A stretch of 56,215 nt of DNA from Amycolatopsis tucumanensis (lineage in GTDB: Bacteria > Actinomycetota > Actinomycetes > Mycobacteriales > Pseudonocardiaceae). The position numbers were made by a program, and so were the translations under genes. Location of the stretch: assembly GCF_021654135.1 (NCBI RefSeq), contig NZ_JAKGSD010000025.1:4561-60775 (forward strand), written 5' to 3'. The first letter of the stretch is position 1; each line of letters starts with the position of its first letter. The notes under the pieces are model-generated. The model searched no databases. It worked only from the letters and a program-made list of their open reading frames with translations, and was not told where the DNA came from. Of the stretch, positions 15,849-24,476 are shown piece after piece.

Positions 15849-16580
15849 TCAGCGGATCCGGCGCACGTCCAGGGGTGTCTCGACCGCGCCGCCGTCCGGG
15901 CCGCGCTCCACCCGGTACGCGCCGGCGCGGTCCCGCTCGGCGAGCGCCTCGGCGAGTTCGCCGCCGCGGTAGAGCAGTCCGGCTCCGTCGTCGGTCGCGT
16001 AGCCGGGTGGCAGGGTGCCGTCCGCGACCAGCGACTGGAACAGCGGCCGCCGGGCGGGTTCGCTGTCGTGGTGGACGCCGTTGGACCACGGGAGCAGGCC
16101 GAGCCCGTTGGTCACTGGCCGCAGCTCGGGGCCGAACGAGTCGGTCGTGCCCCCGGTGTGCCAGCAGATCGAGCCCGCCGACACACCGGTGAGAACCACC
16201 CCGGCCTGCCACGCGTCGCGCATCACCACGTCCAGGCCGTGCAGCCGCCACAGCGCCAGCAGCCCGGCGACGCTGCCGCCCCACACCCAGATCACGTCCT
16301 GGGACAGCAGGTGCCCGGCGAGGTCGGCGATGTTCGGCATCGGCAGCAACGCCACGTGGCTGCCCGCCCACCCCTCGCGCCACGCGTTCTCGTAGAAGGT
16401 GGCGGTCAGGCGGCGGTCGTCGCCGCAGGCGGTGCCCAGGAAGCACACCCGCGGCGCGCGGCCGGTGACGCCGGCGAGCTCGACCGCGTACCGCGTCAGG
16501 GGGCCGGCCTCCCAGTCCAGTCGCGCCGAGGCCCGGACGCCGCCGGAGGTGGCCAGGATCGTCGGTTCGTCGGCTGCCAT
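15849..16580 (-). CDS. Peptidase E / cyanophycinase-like (S51) protein
   Basis: A 243-residue class I glutamine-amidotransferase-fold protein of peptidase family S51. The nucleophile elbow GVSAGSICW places Ser134 as the catalytic residue, and VWGGSVAGL (99-107) forms the oxyanion loop. Peptidase E cleaves Asp-X dipeptides in the cytoplasm; cyanophycinases are relatives. The ATG at 16580 is 54 bases from the divergent GntR start, so the GntR operator may also affect this gene. Confidence 0.88.
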   Translation of the reverse strand: MAADEPTILATSGGVRASARLDWEAGPLTRYAVELAGVTGRAPRVCFLGTACGDDRRLTATFYENAWREGWAGSHVALLPMPNIADLAGHLLSQDVIWVWGGSVAGLLALWRLHGLDVVMRDAWQAGVVLTGVSAGSICWHTGGTTDSFGPELRPVTNGLGLLPWSNGVHHDSEPARRPLFQSLVADGTLPPGYATDDGAGLLYRGGELAEALAERDRAGAYRVERGPDGGAVETPLDVRRIR

Positions 16581-16610
16581 GCCGTGATCCTACGGACTGG
16601 CGCTGCTCGC

Positions 16611-16630
16611 ATGCATTGTATACAGTGCAT
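16611..16630. promoter_or_regulatory. GntR/FadR-type operator over the gntR promoter
   Basis: ATGCAtTGTA-TACAgTGCAT is a 20-bp palindrome with one mismatched pair and the TGTATACA core typical of FCD-type GntR operators. It contains a -10-like TACAGT (16621-16626) placed 7 bases before the GTG at 16634. Repressor binding would directly block transcription of gntR-osmC. Confidence 0.7.
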
Positions 16631-16633
16631 GCC

Positions 16634-17269
16634 GTGGAGACGACGTACGACCGCGTGCGGGAGCTGATCGTCGGCGGAGCCTTCCCGCCCGGGCAGCGCC
16701 TCACCGAACTGGATCTGTCGCAGCGGCTCGACGTGAGCCGCACGCCCGTGCGGGAGGCGTTGCGGCGCCTGGAAAGTGACGGCCTGGTCGAGAGCGGGCA
16801 GCGGGGCGTCACCGTGATCCGGCTGAGCGACGCGGAACTGCGCGAGGCCTACCTCGTCCGCGCCTCGCTGGAAGCGCTTACCGCCGAGCTGGCCGCCCAG
16901 CGGCAGCAGGCCGGCGAGATCGCGCCCGCCGCGCTGGCCCGGCTGACCGGCTTCGCCGACGACGCCGACCGCGCCACCCGGGCCGGCGACCTGATCACCG
17001 GCGTGCGGCACAACCGCGAATTCCACCGGCACGTCGCGGTCCTGGCCGGGAACTCCCTCGCGCTCGGCTTCCTCGACCGCGTGTGGGACCGGATCCTCGT
17101 GTCCACACAGGATTCCCTGACCGCCCCCAGCCGCACCGGCCAGGTCGACGACGAGCACCGCCGCCTCGTCGAAGCCATCACCAGCGGCGACGGGCCGTCG
17201 GCCGCTGCACTGGCCCGCGAACACGTCTTGAGCACCCTGTCCGCACTACCCGGAGGAGCACCCCGATGA
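16634..17269 (+). CDS. GntR-family (FCD subfamily) regulator
   Basis: A 211-residue GntR regulator. The winged helix at about 1-65 contains ELDLSQRLDVSRTPVREAL and GVTVIRLS, and an alpha-helical FCD ligand domain follows (about 80-205). I chose GTG at 16634 because an upstream TTG (16616) would sit inside the operator. With the -10 just 7 bases away, the mRNA is probably leaderless. It overlaps the OsmC gene (ATGA), so the two are one operon. The effector is unknown; FCD regulators usually bind small carboxylates. Confidence 0.88.
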   Translation: METTYDRVRELIVGGAFPPGQRLTELDLSQRLDVSRTPVREALRRLESDGLVESGQRGVTVIRLSDAELREAYLVRASLEALTAELAAQRQQAGEIAPAALARLTGFADDADRATRAGDLITGVRHNREFHRHVAVLAGNSLALGFLDRVWDRILVSTQDSLTAPSRTGQVDDEHRRLVEAITSGDGPSAAALAREHVLSTLSALPGGAPR

Positions 17270-17727
17270 GCAAGGAACACGGCTACGAGGTCACGGTCAC
17301 CTGGAACGGCTCCACCGCCGGGGGTTACCGCGCCTACGACCGCGGCCACGACGTCACCGCCGACGGCAAGGCGCCCATCGCGGCGACCGCGGACCCGGCC
17401 TTCCTCGGCGACCCGGCCCGCTGGAACCCCGAGGAGCTGCTGGTGGCGTCGTTGTCGCAGTGCCACCTGCTGACCTACCTGGCGTTGTGCGCCCGGCACG
17501 GCATCACCGTCACCGGCTACCGGGACGCCGCGACCGGCCGCATGGCCGAAACACCCGGCGGCGGCGGGCACTTCACCGAGGTGACCCTGCACCCCGAAGT
17601 CACGATCACCGACGCGAGCGCGGCGGACAAGGCCGCCGAACTGCACCACCGGGCGCACGAGCTGTGCTTCATCGCGAACTCGGTGAACTTCCCGGTCCAC
17701 CACGCACCGGTGATCCACGTCGCCTGA
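17266..17727 (+). CDS. OsmC-family protein (thiol peroxidase fold)
   Basis: A 153-residue OsmC/Ohr-superfamily protein of the YhfA-like branch. The two catalytic cysteines are Cys66 (SLSQCHLLTYL) and Cys134 (HELCFIANSV). Such proteins reduce organic hydroperoxides in the cytoplasm. It is translated after gntR with a CGGAGGAG site and a four-base overlap. Regulation by a GntR protein rather than OhrR (MarR) is unusual and may point to a metabolic rather than an oxidant signal. Confidence 0.92.
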   Translation: MSKEHGYEVTVTWNGSTAGGYRAYDRGHDVTADGKAPIAATADPAFLGDPARWNPEELLVASLSQCHLLTYLALCARHGITVTGYRDAATGRMAETPGGGGHFTEVTLHPEVTITDASAADKAAELHHRAHELCFIANSVNFPVHHAPVIHVA

Positions 17728-17767
17728 CGGGAGTGGCCTGGCCGGCCGCGGAGACGTCCGGAGTGGA

Positions 17768-18460
17768 CTAACCGAGCGCGGCCACGATCGCCGCGCCGAG
17801 GTCGGCCGGCCTGCTGAACTGGGGCCAGTGCCCGGTCGGCAGGTCGACCAGCTCCACGTCGCTCATCGCGGCGAGCTCGGCCACGTACGGGTGCTGCGCG
17901 GCGATCAGCTCACGCACCTGGGCGGAGGGCATCGACGTGCAGATCACCGTCGCCGGGATCGCGCGGCGGCGCTCGTCGGACAGCTCGACCGGTTCGCGGG
18001 TCACCGCGGCCGGCTCGGGAACCGCCTCGGCGCGCATCCGCTCGCGCAGCTCGCCGGTGAGCCCGGCCAGCTCGGCTTCCTCGAAGGCCGCCCAGTCCGG
18101 CAGCGGCACGTCGGCGCCCTCGGCGGGCAGGGCTTCGTTGATCGACGCGCCGCTGGACAGCGGCCCGGCGTCGACGAAGACGATCCGCGCCACGCGGTCC
18201 GGGCGGGCGTCGGCGGCGGCGTAGGCGAGGGGCCCGCCGCCGGAGTGACCGACCAGGACCACCGGCTCGTCCTCCGCGTCGATCGCGGCCACGATGGCGG
18301 CGACGTGGTCGCGCACGCCGATCCCGTTGCGGTCGGCGGCCGCTTCGAGGCCGGGCAGGGTCAGCGCGCGCACGGTATGGCCGGCGGCGGTCAGTGCGGG
18401 TTCGACGTCGCGCCACGAGGACGCGCCGAGCCAGAAGCCGGGGACGAGGATGACGATCAT
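17768..18460 (-). CDS. Alpha/beta hydrolase
   Basis: A 230-residue alpha/beta hydrolase. It has the N-terminal VPGFWLGASSW, the nucleophile elbow VGHSGGGPL (Ser73) and a C-terminal PTGHWPQF with the likely catalytic His. It is typical of small actinobacterial esterases of unknown substrate. It converges with osmC and is divergent from a quinone-oxidoreductase-like gene 92 bases away. Confidence 0.88.
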   Translation of the reverse strand: MIVILVPGFWLGASSWRDVEPALTAAGHTVRALTLPGLEAAADRNGIGVRDHVAAIVAAIDAEDEPVVLVGHSGGGPLAYAAADARPDRVARIVFVDAGPLSSGASINEALPAEGADVPLPDWAAFEEAELAGLTGELRERMRAEAVPEPAAVTREPVELSDERRRAIPATVICTSMPSAQVRELIAAQHPYVAELAAMSDVELVDLPTGHWPQFSRPADLGAAIVAALG

Positions 18461-18552
18461 CGGCAGAGCCTAAAACGTCAGGGGTGTCCCCGATACCGGA
18501 TTTACCGGGATCGCCTTACCGTCGCCGTACCGCCACGACACGGAGGCTTCCG

Positions 18553-19539
18553 ATGAAGGCGATCGTCCAGGACCGGTACGGCTCACCCGACGTGCTCTCC
18601 CTGCAGGAGACCGACCAGCCGAGGCCGTCGGCAGGCGAGGTCCTCGTCCGCGTGCGCGCGGCCGCGGTCAACGCCTACGACTGGCACATCATGCGCGGCG
18701 ACCCCTACGTCCTCCGCCTCGCCGCGCGATCCCTGCGCGGCCCGCGGTTCCGCATCCGGGGCCGGGACGTGGCGGGCGTCGTCGTCGCGGTGGGGGACGG
18801 CGTCACCGGCCTGTCCCCCGGCGACGAGGTGTACGGCGACACCGGCGAGTCCGACGGCGCCTTCGCCGAGTACGTGTGCGTGCCGGCGGAACGGCGGGCG
18901 CCCAAGCCGGCGAAGCTGACCTTCGAGCAGGCCGCCGCGGTGCCGCTCGCCGGCAGCACCGCGCTCGTCGGGCTGCGGGACGCCGGGCGGTTGCGGGCGG
19001 GACAGCACGTCCTGATCAACGGCGCGTCCGGCGGGGTGGGCACGTTCGCGGTGCAGATCGCGAAGGCGCTGGGCGCGACGGTGACCGCGGTGTGCAGCAC
19101 GCGCAACGTCGAACTGGTGACCTCGCTCGGCGCGGACCACGTCGTCGACTACACGCGCGAGAATTTCACCCGCGGCGCGAGCCGCTACGAACTGGTGCTG
19201 GACCTCGTCGGGAACCGCTCGCTCGCGGACCTGCGCCGGGTCCTGACGCCGGAGGGCACGCTCCTGCTCTCCGGCGGAGGCGTGTCGCGCGGCGGCAGCG
19301 TGTTCGGCCCGATGGGATTGATCATCCGCGGGCGGCTGGCGTCGCGGTTCACCCGGCAGCGGATCGCGGACTTCTCCGGCTCGTCGAACCGGGAGCTGCT
19401 CACGGCGCTGAGCGAGCTGATCGAGGCGGGCCGCGTGGAGCCGGTGATCGACCGGGACTTCCCGCTGGAGAAGACGGCGGAGGCGATCCGCTACCTGGAG
19501 ACCGAACACGCGCGGGCGAAGGTGGTGATCACGCTCTAG
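18553..19539 (+). CDS. NADP-dependent quinone oxidoreductase-like MDR protein
   Basis: A 328-residue medium-chain reductase/dehydrogenase without the zinc ligands. This places it with quinone oxidoreductases and zeta-crystallins. The nucleotide-binding loop INGASGGVGTFAVQIAK is at about 155-171, and FPLEKTAEAIRYLE closes the family signature. The ATG at 18553 has CGGAGG six bases upstream; a longer reading frame was rejected for lack of a ribosome site. The substrate is unknown. Confidence 0.9.
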   Translation: MKAIVQDRYGSPDVLSLQETDQPRPSAGEVLVRVRAAAVNAYDWHIMRGDPYVLRLAARSLRGPRFRIRGRDVAGVVVAVGDGVTGLSPGDEVYGDTGESDGAFAEYVCVPAERRAPKPAKLTFEQAAAVPLAGSTALVGLRDAGRLRAGQHVLINGASGGVGTFAVQIAKALGATVTAVCSTRNVELVTSLGADHVVDYTRENFTRGASRYELVLDLVGNRSLADLRRVLTPEGTLLLSGGGVSRGGSVFGPMGLIIRGRLASRFTRQRIADFSGSSNRELLTALSELIEAGRVEPVIDRDFPLEKTAEAIRYLETEHARAKVVITL

Positions 19540-19587
19540 TACCACTCTCGGCACCGAGTTCGCGGCGTCGAACAGCGACCGGGGCGG

Positions 19588-20739
19588 TCAGCCCTCGATC
19601 CAGCTCAGCGGGTCCGCCACCACCCGGGCGATCACGCTCCCCGCCGCGCCGCGCAGTGCCGCGTCCGCGCCCAGCTTCGCCGGGCGCAGGGTCAGCCCCG
19701 GCGCCAGCCGCTCCACCACGCGCTGCCGGAAGGGCTCCCCGAAGGCCGCGAGGCGGCCGCCCAGCACGATCGTCTCCGGGGCGAGCAGCGCGCGCACCCC
19801 GACGAGCGCGTCGGCCATCGCCTCGGCTGCCCGGTCCACCGCGCGCAACGCCGCGGGGTCTCCCGAGCGGACCCGCGAAACCAGCGGCTCCTCTACCCCG
19901 AGCAGCCGGGCCATCCCCGCGTCCGCCACGCCCGCCGACGCCGCCATCCCGGCGCGGCCCGCGTACAGCTCCAGGCACCCCCGCCCGCCACAGGCGCACA
20001 CCTCACCGCGGCGCCGCACCGGGACGTGCCCCAGGTCGCCGGCCAGTTCGGCCGCCGGGTTCAGCGGCGCGAGCCCGATCACCTCCTCGCCGCCGAGGTA
20101 CCACCAGTCCCGCGCGGCCCCGGCCTGGTACTCCGCCAGCGCCGCGCACGCCACCTCGCCGGCCACCAGCACGTCCAGCCCGTGCAGGTCCAGCGCCCGC
20201 AACTCCCCCGCCACCAGCGCCCGCACGTCGGCCCCGCGCCAGCCCAGCGGCAACGCCGTCACCAGCCCGCGCGACACCAGCCCGCCGACCGCGACCCCGA
20301 CCCCGGCGACCAGCCGCCCGGCCGTGGTCGCCTCGTCGAACAGCCGCCGCAGCACCGGCCGCGCCGCGCGCGCACCCTCCGCGGCACCGGCGCCGGCCAC
20401 GTCGAACCGCCGCAGCTCCCGCGCGAGCGGCCGCCCCGACAGGTCCAGGATCACCCCGGCGATGTGCCCGGACCCGAACTGCAGCCCCATCGCCACCGGC
20501 CCGTACGGGTCGAGGACCAGCCGCCCCGCCGGACGCCCCGGCGCGCGCCCCGGCTCCGGCCCCAGGTCCCGCACCAGCTCGGCCCCGGTCAGCTCCGCCA
20601 CCAGGCTGGACACGGTCGCCTTCGTCAACCCCGTCCGCTGCGCCAGCTCGACCCGCGACACCGGCGCGTCCCGCGCGATCAGCTCCATGACCAGCGCGAC
20701 GTTGTGCCGCCGCATCGCCTGCGCGCCCATCGCCTCCAC
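19588..20739 (-). CDS. ROK-family transcriptional repressor
   Basis: A 383-residue ROK regulator. A winged helix at about 10-75 (SRVELAQRTGLTKATVSSLV) is followed by a sugar-kinase-like domain with the ROK zinc motif (CACGGRGCLELYAG, about 270). The GTG at 20739 was chosen because a -10-like TAAACT lies 7 bases upstream, implying a leaderless message; ATG at 20730 is the alternative. An inverted repeat abuts the start (20741-20765). It is divergent from the MsiK-type ATPase, which it may repress. Confidence 0.88.
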   Translation of the reverse strand: MEAMGAQAMRRHNVALVMELIARDAPVSRVELAQRTGLTKATVSSLVAELTGAELVRDLGPEPGRAPGRPAGRLVLDPYGPVAMGLQFGSGHIAGVILDLSGRPLARELRRFDVAGAGAAEGARAARPVLRRLFDEATTAGRLVAGVGVAVGGLVSRGLVTALPLGWRGADVRALVAGELRALDLHGLDVLVAGEVACAALAEYQAGAARDWWYLGGEEVIGLAPLNPAAELAGDLGHVPVRRRGEVCACGGRGCLELYAGRAGMAASAGVADAGMARLLGVEEPLVSRVRSGDPAALRAVDRAAEAMADALVGVRALLAPETIVLGGRLAAFGEPFRQRVVERLAPGLTLRPAKLGADAALRGAAGSVIARVVADPLSWIEG

Positions 20740-20740
20740 A

Positions 20741-20765
20741 TTCGTCAGTTTAGTGAATTGACGAA
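20741..20765. promoter_or_regulatory. ROK operator-like inverted repeat
   Basis: TTCGTCA-N11-TGACGAA is a perfect 7-bp inverted repeat between the divergent ROK gene and the ABC ATPase. It overlaps the presumed ROK -10, suiting autorepression and control of the ATPase. It shares the TTCGTC/GACGAA half-site with the repeat at 23226-23254. Confidence 0.65.
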
Positions 20766-20835
20766 CTCTGGCCAGCACCGCGACCGTCCGGATAGACAGT
20801 CCGGGTACGACGACGTGACGCGAAGGGCGGTCCCC

Positions 20836-21942
20836 ATGGCTGAGGTCAGCTACCGGCAGGCGTCGCGGCTCTACCCCGGCAACCCGCCGGTCCGGGCCGT
20901 GGACAGCCTCGATCTCGACATCGCCGACGGCGAGTTCCTGGTTCTGGTCGGCCCGTCGGGCTCGGGCAAGTCGACGGCCCTGCGGATGCTCGCCGGCCTG
21001 GAGGACGTCGACGAGGGCGCCATCCACATCGACGGCAAGGACGTCACCGCCGTCCCGCCGAAGGACCGCGACATCGCGATGGTGTTCCAGTCCTACGCGC
21101 TCTACCCGCACATGACGGTCGCCGAGAACATGGGCTTCGCGCTCAAGCTCAAGCGGGTCTCCAAGGCCAAGATCGCCGAGCGGGTGCGCGAGGCCGCCGC
21201 CCTGCTCGACCTGACCCCGTACCTGGACCGGAAGCCGAAAGCGCTTTCCGGTGGTCAGCGCCAGCGGGTCGCCATGGGCCGCGCGATCGTCCGCGAGCCC
21301 GCCGTGTTCCTGATGGACGAGCCGCTGTCCAACCTGGACGCGAAGCTGCGCGTGGAGACCCGCGCGAACATCGCCGCGCTGCAGAAGCGCCTGGGCACCA
21401 CCACCATCTACGTCACGCACGACCAGGTCGAGGCCATGACGATGGGCCACCGGGTCGCGGTGCTCAAGGACGGCAAGCTCCAGCAGTGCGACACCCCGCG
21501 CAACCTGTACGAGCGCCCGCGCAACGCCTTCGTCGCCGGCTTCATCGGCTCGCCCGCGATGAACCTCAAGACGGTCGCCCTGACCCCGGACGGCGCGCAG
21601 CTGGACGGGCTGACCGTGCCGCTCCCCCGCGCGACGCTCGCCGCGGCGCGCTCAGCCGGGGTGGAGTCGGTGACGCTGGGCCTGCGGCCGGAGTCGCTGC
21701 GCCTGGCCGGCGCCGGCGAGCAAGCGGCCAAGCTGACCGTCGAACTGGTCGAGGAGCTGGGCGCGGACGCCTACATCCACGGCGGCGTGAAGATCGGCGA
21801 CCGCGTGGAGCGGTTCGTGGTCCGCGCCGACGGCCGCCGCCCGCCGCAGCTGGGCGAGACCGTCCAGATCGCGGTCGGCGACGCCGAGGAGGTGCACGCC
21901 TTCCACCCGGAGACGGGCGAGCGGCTGCCCTCCGCCGACTGA
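20836..21942 (+). CDS. msiK: Multiple-sugar ABC importer ATPase, MsiK/UgpC-like
   Basis: A 368-residue carbohydrate-uptake ATPase. Walker A (GPSGSGKST) is at 39-47, the signature LSGGQ at 138-142 and Walker B (VFLMDEP) at 157-163. The C-terminal OB-fold regulatory domain follows from about 240. It closely resembles Streptomyces MsiK, a shared ATPase that energises several CUT1 sugar importers. It stands alone here, with no permease or binding protein in the window, which fits that role. It is divergent from the ROK repressor, and a strong terminator follows (21959-21988). Confidence 0.92.
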   Translation: MAEVSYRQASRLYPGNPPVRAVDSLDLDIADGEFLVLVGPSGSGKSTALRMLAGLEDVDEGAIHIDGKDVTAVPPKDRDIAMVFQSYALYPHMTVAENMGFALKLKRVSKAKIAERVREAAALLDLTPYLDRKPKALSGGQRQRVAMGRAIVREPAVFLMDEPLSNLDAKLRVETRANIAALQKRLGTTTIYVTHDQVEAMTMGHRVAVLKDGKLQQCDTPRNLYERPRNAFVAGFIGSPAMNLKTVALTPDGAQLDGLTVPLPRATLAAARSAGVESVTLGLRPESLRLAGAGEQAAKLTVELVEELGADAYIHGGVKIGDRVERFVVRADGRRPPQLGETVQIAVGDAEEVHAFHPETGERLPSAD

Positions 21943-21958
21943 CGCGACGACATCACGA

Positions 21959-21988
21959 GGGGCCGGTGGCGGATCCGCCACCGGCCCC
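21959..21988 (+). terminator. Strong hairpin terminator after the ABC ATPase
   Basis: A perfect 30-base palindrome (13-bp arms GGGGCCGGTGGCG / CGCCACCGGCCCC around GATC) is followed by TT. It separates the ATPase from xylA. Confidence 0.85.
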
Positions 21989-22024
21989 TTGACTGTCCGC
22001 ACCTCTCGCGAATAAGTTACTTCG
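21989..22024 (+). promoter_or_regulatory. xylA promoter and probable operator
   Basis: TTGACT (21989-21994) and TAAGTT (22013-22018) are 18 bases apart. The -10 sits inside CGAA-N8-TTCG (22009-22024), an imperfect dyad that could be a ROK repressor site. AT-rich sequence and a CGGAGGAG ribosome site lead into xylA. Confidence 0.6.
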
Positions 22025-22049
22025 GAAAACAAAACCCGGAGGAGCTGCG

Positions 22050-23228
22050 ATGGTGCGCCAACCGACCCCTGAGGACAAGTTCTCGTTCGGCCTGTGGACC
22101 GTGGGCTGGACCGGCACGGACCCCTTCGGCGGCCCGAGCCGCCCGGCGCTGGACCCGTGGGAGTACTCCGACAAGCTCGCCGAGCTGGGCGCCTGGGGCA
22201 TCACCTTCCACGACAACGACGTCTTCCCCTTCGACGCCGACCTCGCCACGAAGCAGCGCCTCACCGGGCGGCTCAAGGACGCCGCCGACAAGGCCGGCCT
22301 GGTGATCGAGATGGTCACCACCAACACCTTCAGCCACCCGGTGTTCAAGGACGGCGGCCTGACCTCCAACGACCGCGGCGTGCGCCGGTTCGGGCTGCGC
22401 AAGGTGCTGCAGGCGGTCGACATCGCCGCCGAGATGGGCGCGAGTACGTTCGTCATGTGGGGCGGCCGCGAAGGCTCCGAGTACGACGGCTCGAAGGACC
22501 TCTACGCGGCGTTCGAGCGCTACAAGGAGGGCCTGGACACCGTCGCCGGCTACATCAAGTCGCAGGGTTACGGCCTGCGGATCGGCCTGGAGCCCAAGCC
22601 GAACGAGCCGCGCGGCGACATCTTCCTGCCGACCGTGGGCCACGCGCTCGCGCTGATCGCGCAGCTGGAGCACGGCGACATCGTCGGCCTCAACCCGGAG
22701 ACCGGGCACGAGCAGATGGCCAACCTCAACTACACGCACGCGCTGGGCCAGGCGCTGTGGAGCGGCAAGCTGTTCCACATCGACCTCAACGGCCAGCGCG
22801 GCCTCAAGTACGACCAGGACCTGGTGTTCGGCCACGGCGACCTGATCTCCGCGTTCTTCACGGTGGACCTGCTGGAGAACGGCTTCCCCGGCTCTCCGGA
22901 CGCGCCCCGCTACACCGGCCCGCGGCACTTCGACTACAAGCCCTCGCGCACCGAGTACCTGGACGGCATCTGGGACTCGGCGCGGGCGTGCATGTCGACC
23001 TACCTGATGCTGGCCGAGAAGGCGAAGGCCTTCCGCGAGGACCCGCGCGTCCGCGAGGCGTGGGACCGGGCGGGGATCCTCGAACTGGCCGAGCCGACGC
23101 TGGGCGCGGGCGAGTCAGTGGCGGACTTCCTGGCCGCCGACGACGGCTTCGACCCGGAGAAGGCCGCCCAGCGCGACTACGGGTTCGTCCAGCTGCAGCA
23201 GCTCGCGCTCGAGCACCTGATCGGCTGA
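22050..23228 (+). CDS. xylA: Xylose isomerase XylA
   Basis: A 392-residue class I xylose isomerase with Streptomyces-type numbering. Catalytic His54 and Asp57 lie in FHDND, and Lys183 in EPKPNEP. Metal ligands are Glu181, Glu217, His220, Asp245, Asp255 and Asp257. It interconverts D-xylose and D-xylulose (and glucose and fructose) in the cytoplasm. The start is supported by CGGAGGAG. No xylulokinase is in the window. The stop codon lies inside an inverted repeat that also precedes the next ROK gene. Confidence 0.98.
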   Translation: MVRQPTPEDKFSFGLWTVGWTGTDPFGGPSRPALDPWEYSDKLAELGAWGITFHDNDVFPFDADLATKQRLTGRLKDAADKAGLVIEMVTTNTFSHPVFKDGGLTSNDRGVRRFGLRKVLQAVDIAAEMGASTFVMWGGREGSEYDGSKDLYAAFERYKEGLDTVAGYIKSQGYGLRIGLEPKPNEPRGDIFLPTVGHALALIAQLEHGDIVGLNPETGHEQMANLNYTHALGQALWSGKLFHIDLNGQRGLKYDQDLVFGHGDLISAFFTVDLLENGFPGSPDAPRYTGPRHFDYKPSRTEYLDGIWDSARACMSTYLMLAEKAKAFREDPRVREAWDRAGILELAEPTLGAGESVADFLAADDGFDPEKAAQRDYGFVQLQQLALEHLIG

Positions 23229-23254
23229 TTTCGTCCATCCGCTGGACGAAATCA
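23226..23254. promoter_or_regulatory. Perfect 12-bp inverted repeat over the xylA stop
   Basis: TGATTTCGTCCA-N5-TGGACGAAATCA. Its first three bases are the xylA stop codon, and it ends 22 bases before the second ROK gene. It could be the XylR-type operator for that gene, a terminator hairpin for xylA, or both. Confidence 0.8.
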
Positions 23255-23276
23255 GTGCGTCGTTAGGATCGCCGCC

Positions 23277-24476
23277 GTGACCGCCCTCGATCAGCAGACG
23301 AGCGCCCGCCAGTCCAGCCTCCGAGCGAGCAACCTGGCGCTGGTGGCGCGCACCGTGTGCGCGTCCGCCCGGCCGTTGTCGCGGGCGGACGTGGCGGCGG
23401 CGACCTCGATGACCCGCACCACCGCCACGCGGCTGGCCGACGAGCTGGTCGCGGGCGGGGTGCTCGGCGAGATCGAGCCGGACGGCGGCGGCAGGCGCGG
23501 CCGTCCGGCCACTCCCCTGGTGCCCGGGTCCCGGCTGGCCGCGGTCGGGCTGCAGGTCAACGCCGGGTTCCTCGCCGTGCGGGTGGCCGACCTGCGCGGC
23601 CGCGTGGTCGCCGAGTCGCTGGAGTACGCCGACCTGGTGGAAAGCGATCCGGCGGCGACGCTGGACCGGCTGGGCGCGTTGTCCGCGCGGGTGCTGGCCG
23701 GGCTGCCCGAAGACCTGCGGCTGGTCGGGGCGGGCCTGGCGCTGCCCGGCATCGTCGCGGCCGCCACCGGCACGCTGCTGCGCGCGCCGAACCTCGGCTG
23801 GTCCGGCGTGCGGCCCGCGGAGCTGCTCGACCCGGCCGCGGTGGCCGGGTTGCCGTTGCGGGTGGGCAACGAAGCCAGTCTCGCGGCCCGCACGGTCGCC
23901 GAGGTCGCGCCGGGCCGGCCGGGCCCGTTCCCGGACTTCGTGTACCTGTCGGGCGAGATCGGCATCGGCGGTGCGGCCGTCGTCGGCGGCGAGGTGATGG
24001 CCGGGCGGCACGGGTGGGCGGGCGAGATCGGGCACGTGTGCGTCGACCCGGCAGGCCCGGCCTGCCGGTGCGGGTCGACGGGCTGCCTGGAGACCTACGC
24101 CGGCCGGGACGCGCTGCTCGCCGCCGCCGGCCTGACGCCCGCGTCGACCCCGGCGCACCTGGCGGAGCTCGCCGCGTCGGGCGACGCGCGGGCACGGGAG
24201 GCGGTGACCGCGGCCGCACGGGCGCTCGGCGTGGCGCTGGCCGGGGTGATCAACGTGCTGGACATCCCGACGGTGGTGCTCGGCGGGCACCTGGCGCAGG
24301 TGGCGGACCTGCTGCGGCCGGAGCTGGAGAGCCGCCTGCGGGAACGCGTGCTGTCCGCGCGGTGGACGCCGCCCGCCATCCACGCGGCGAAGAACATCCC
24401 CGCCCCCGGCGCGACCGGCGCCGCGTACCGGGAACTGGCCGGGGTCCTCGCCGACCCGGCACGCTGGCTCCCCTGA
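23277..24476 (+). CDS. ROK-family repressor, probably XylR
   Basis: A 399-residue ROK regulator. An N-terminal winged helix (about 25-75, LSRADVAAATSMTRTTATRLADEL) precedes a ROK domain with the intact ExGH and zinc motif (GEIGHVCVDPAG then CRCGSTGCLE, about 243-266). The GTG start is preceded by TTAGGATC. Adjacency to xylA and the shared operator half-sites suggest xylose-responsive repression. The 3' end of this gene has been partly copied twice into the DNA downstream (24523-24764). Confidence 0.9.
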   Translation: MTALDQQTSARQSSLRASNLALVARTVCASARPLSRADVAAATSMTRTTATRLADELVAGGVLGEIEPDGGGRRGRPATPLVPGSRLAAVGLQVNAGFLAVRVADLRGRVVAESLEYADLVESDPAATLDRLGALSARVLAGLPEDLRLVGAGLALPGIVAAATGTLLRAPNLGWSGVRPAELLDPAAVAGLPLRVGNEASLAARTVAEVAPGRPGPFPDFVYLSGEIGIGGAAVVGGEVMAGRHGWAGEIGHVCVDPAGPACRCGSTGCLETYAGRDALLAAAGLTPASTPAHLAELAASGDARAREAVTAAARALGVALAGVINVLDIPTVVLGGHLAQVADLLRPELESRLRERVLSARWTPPAIHAAKNIPAPGATGAAYRELAGVLADPARWLP

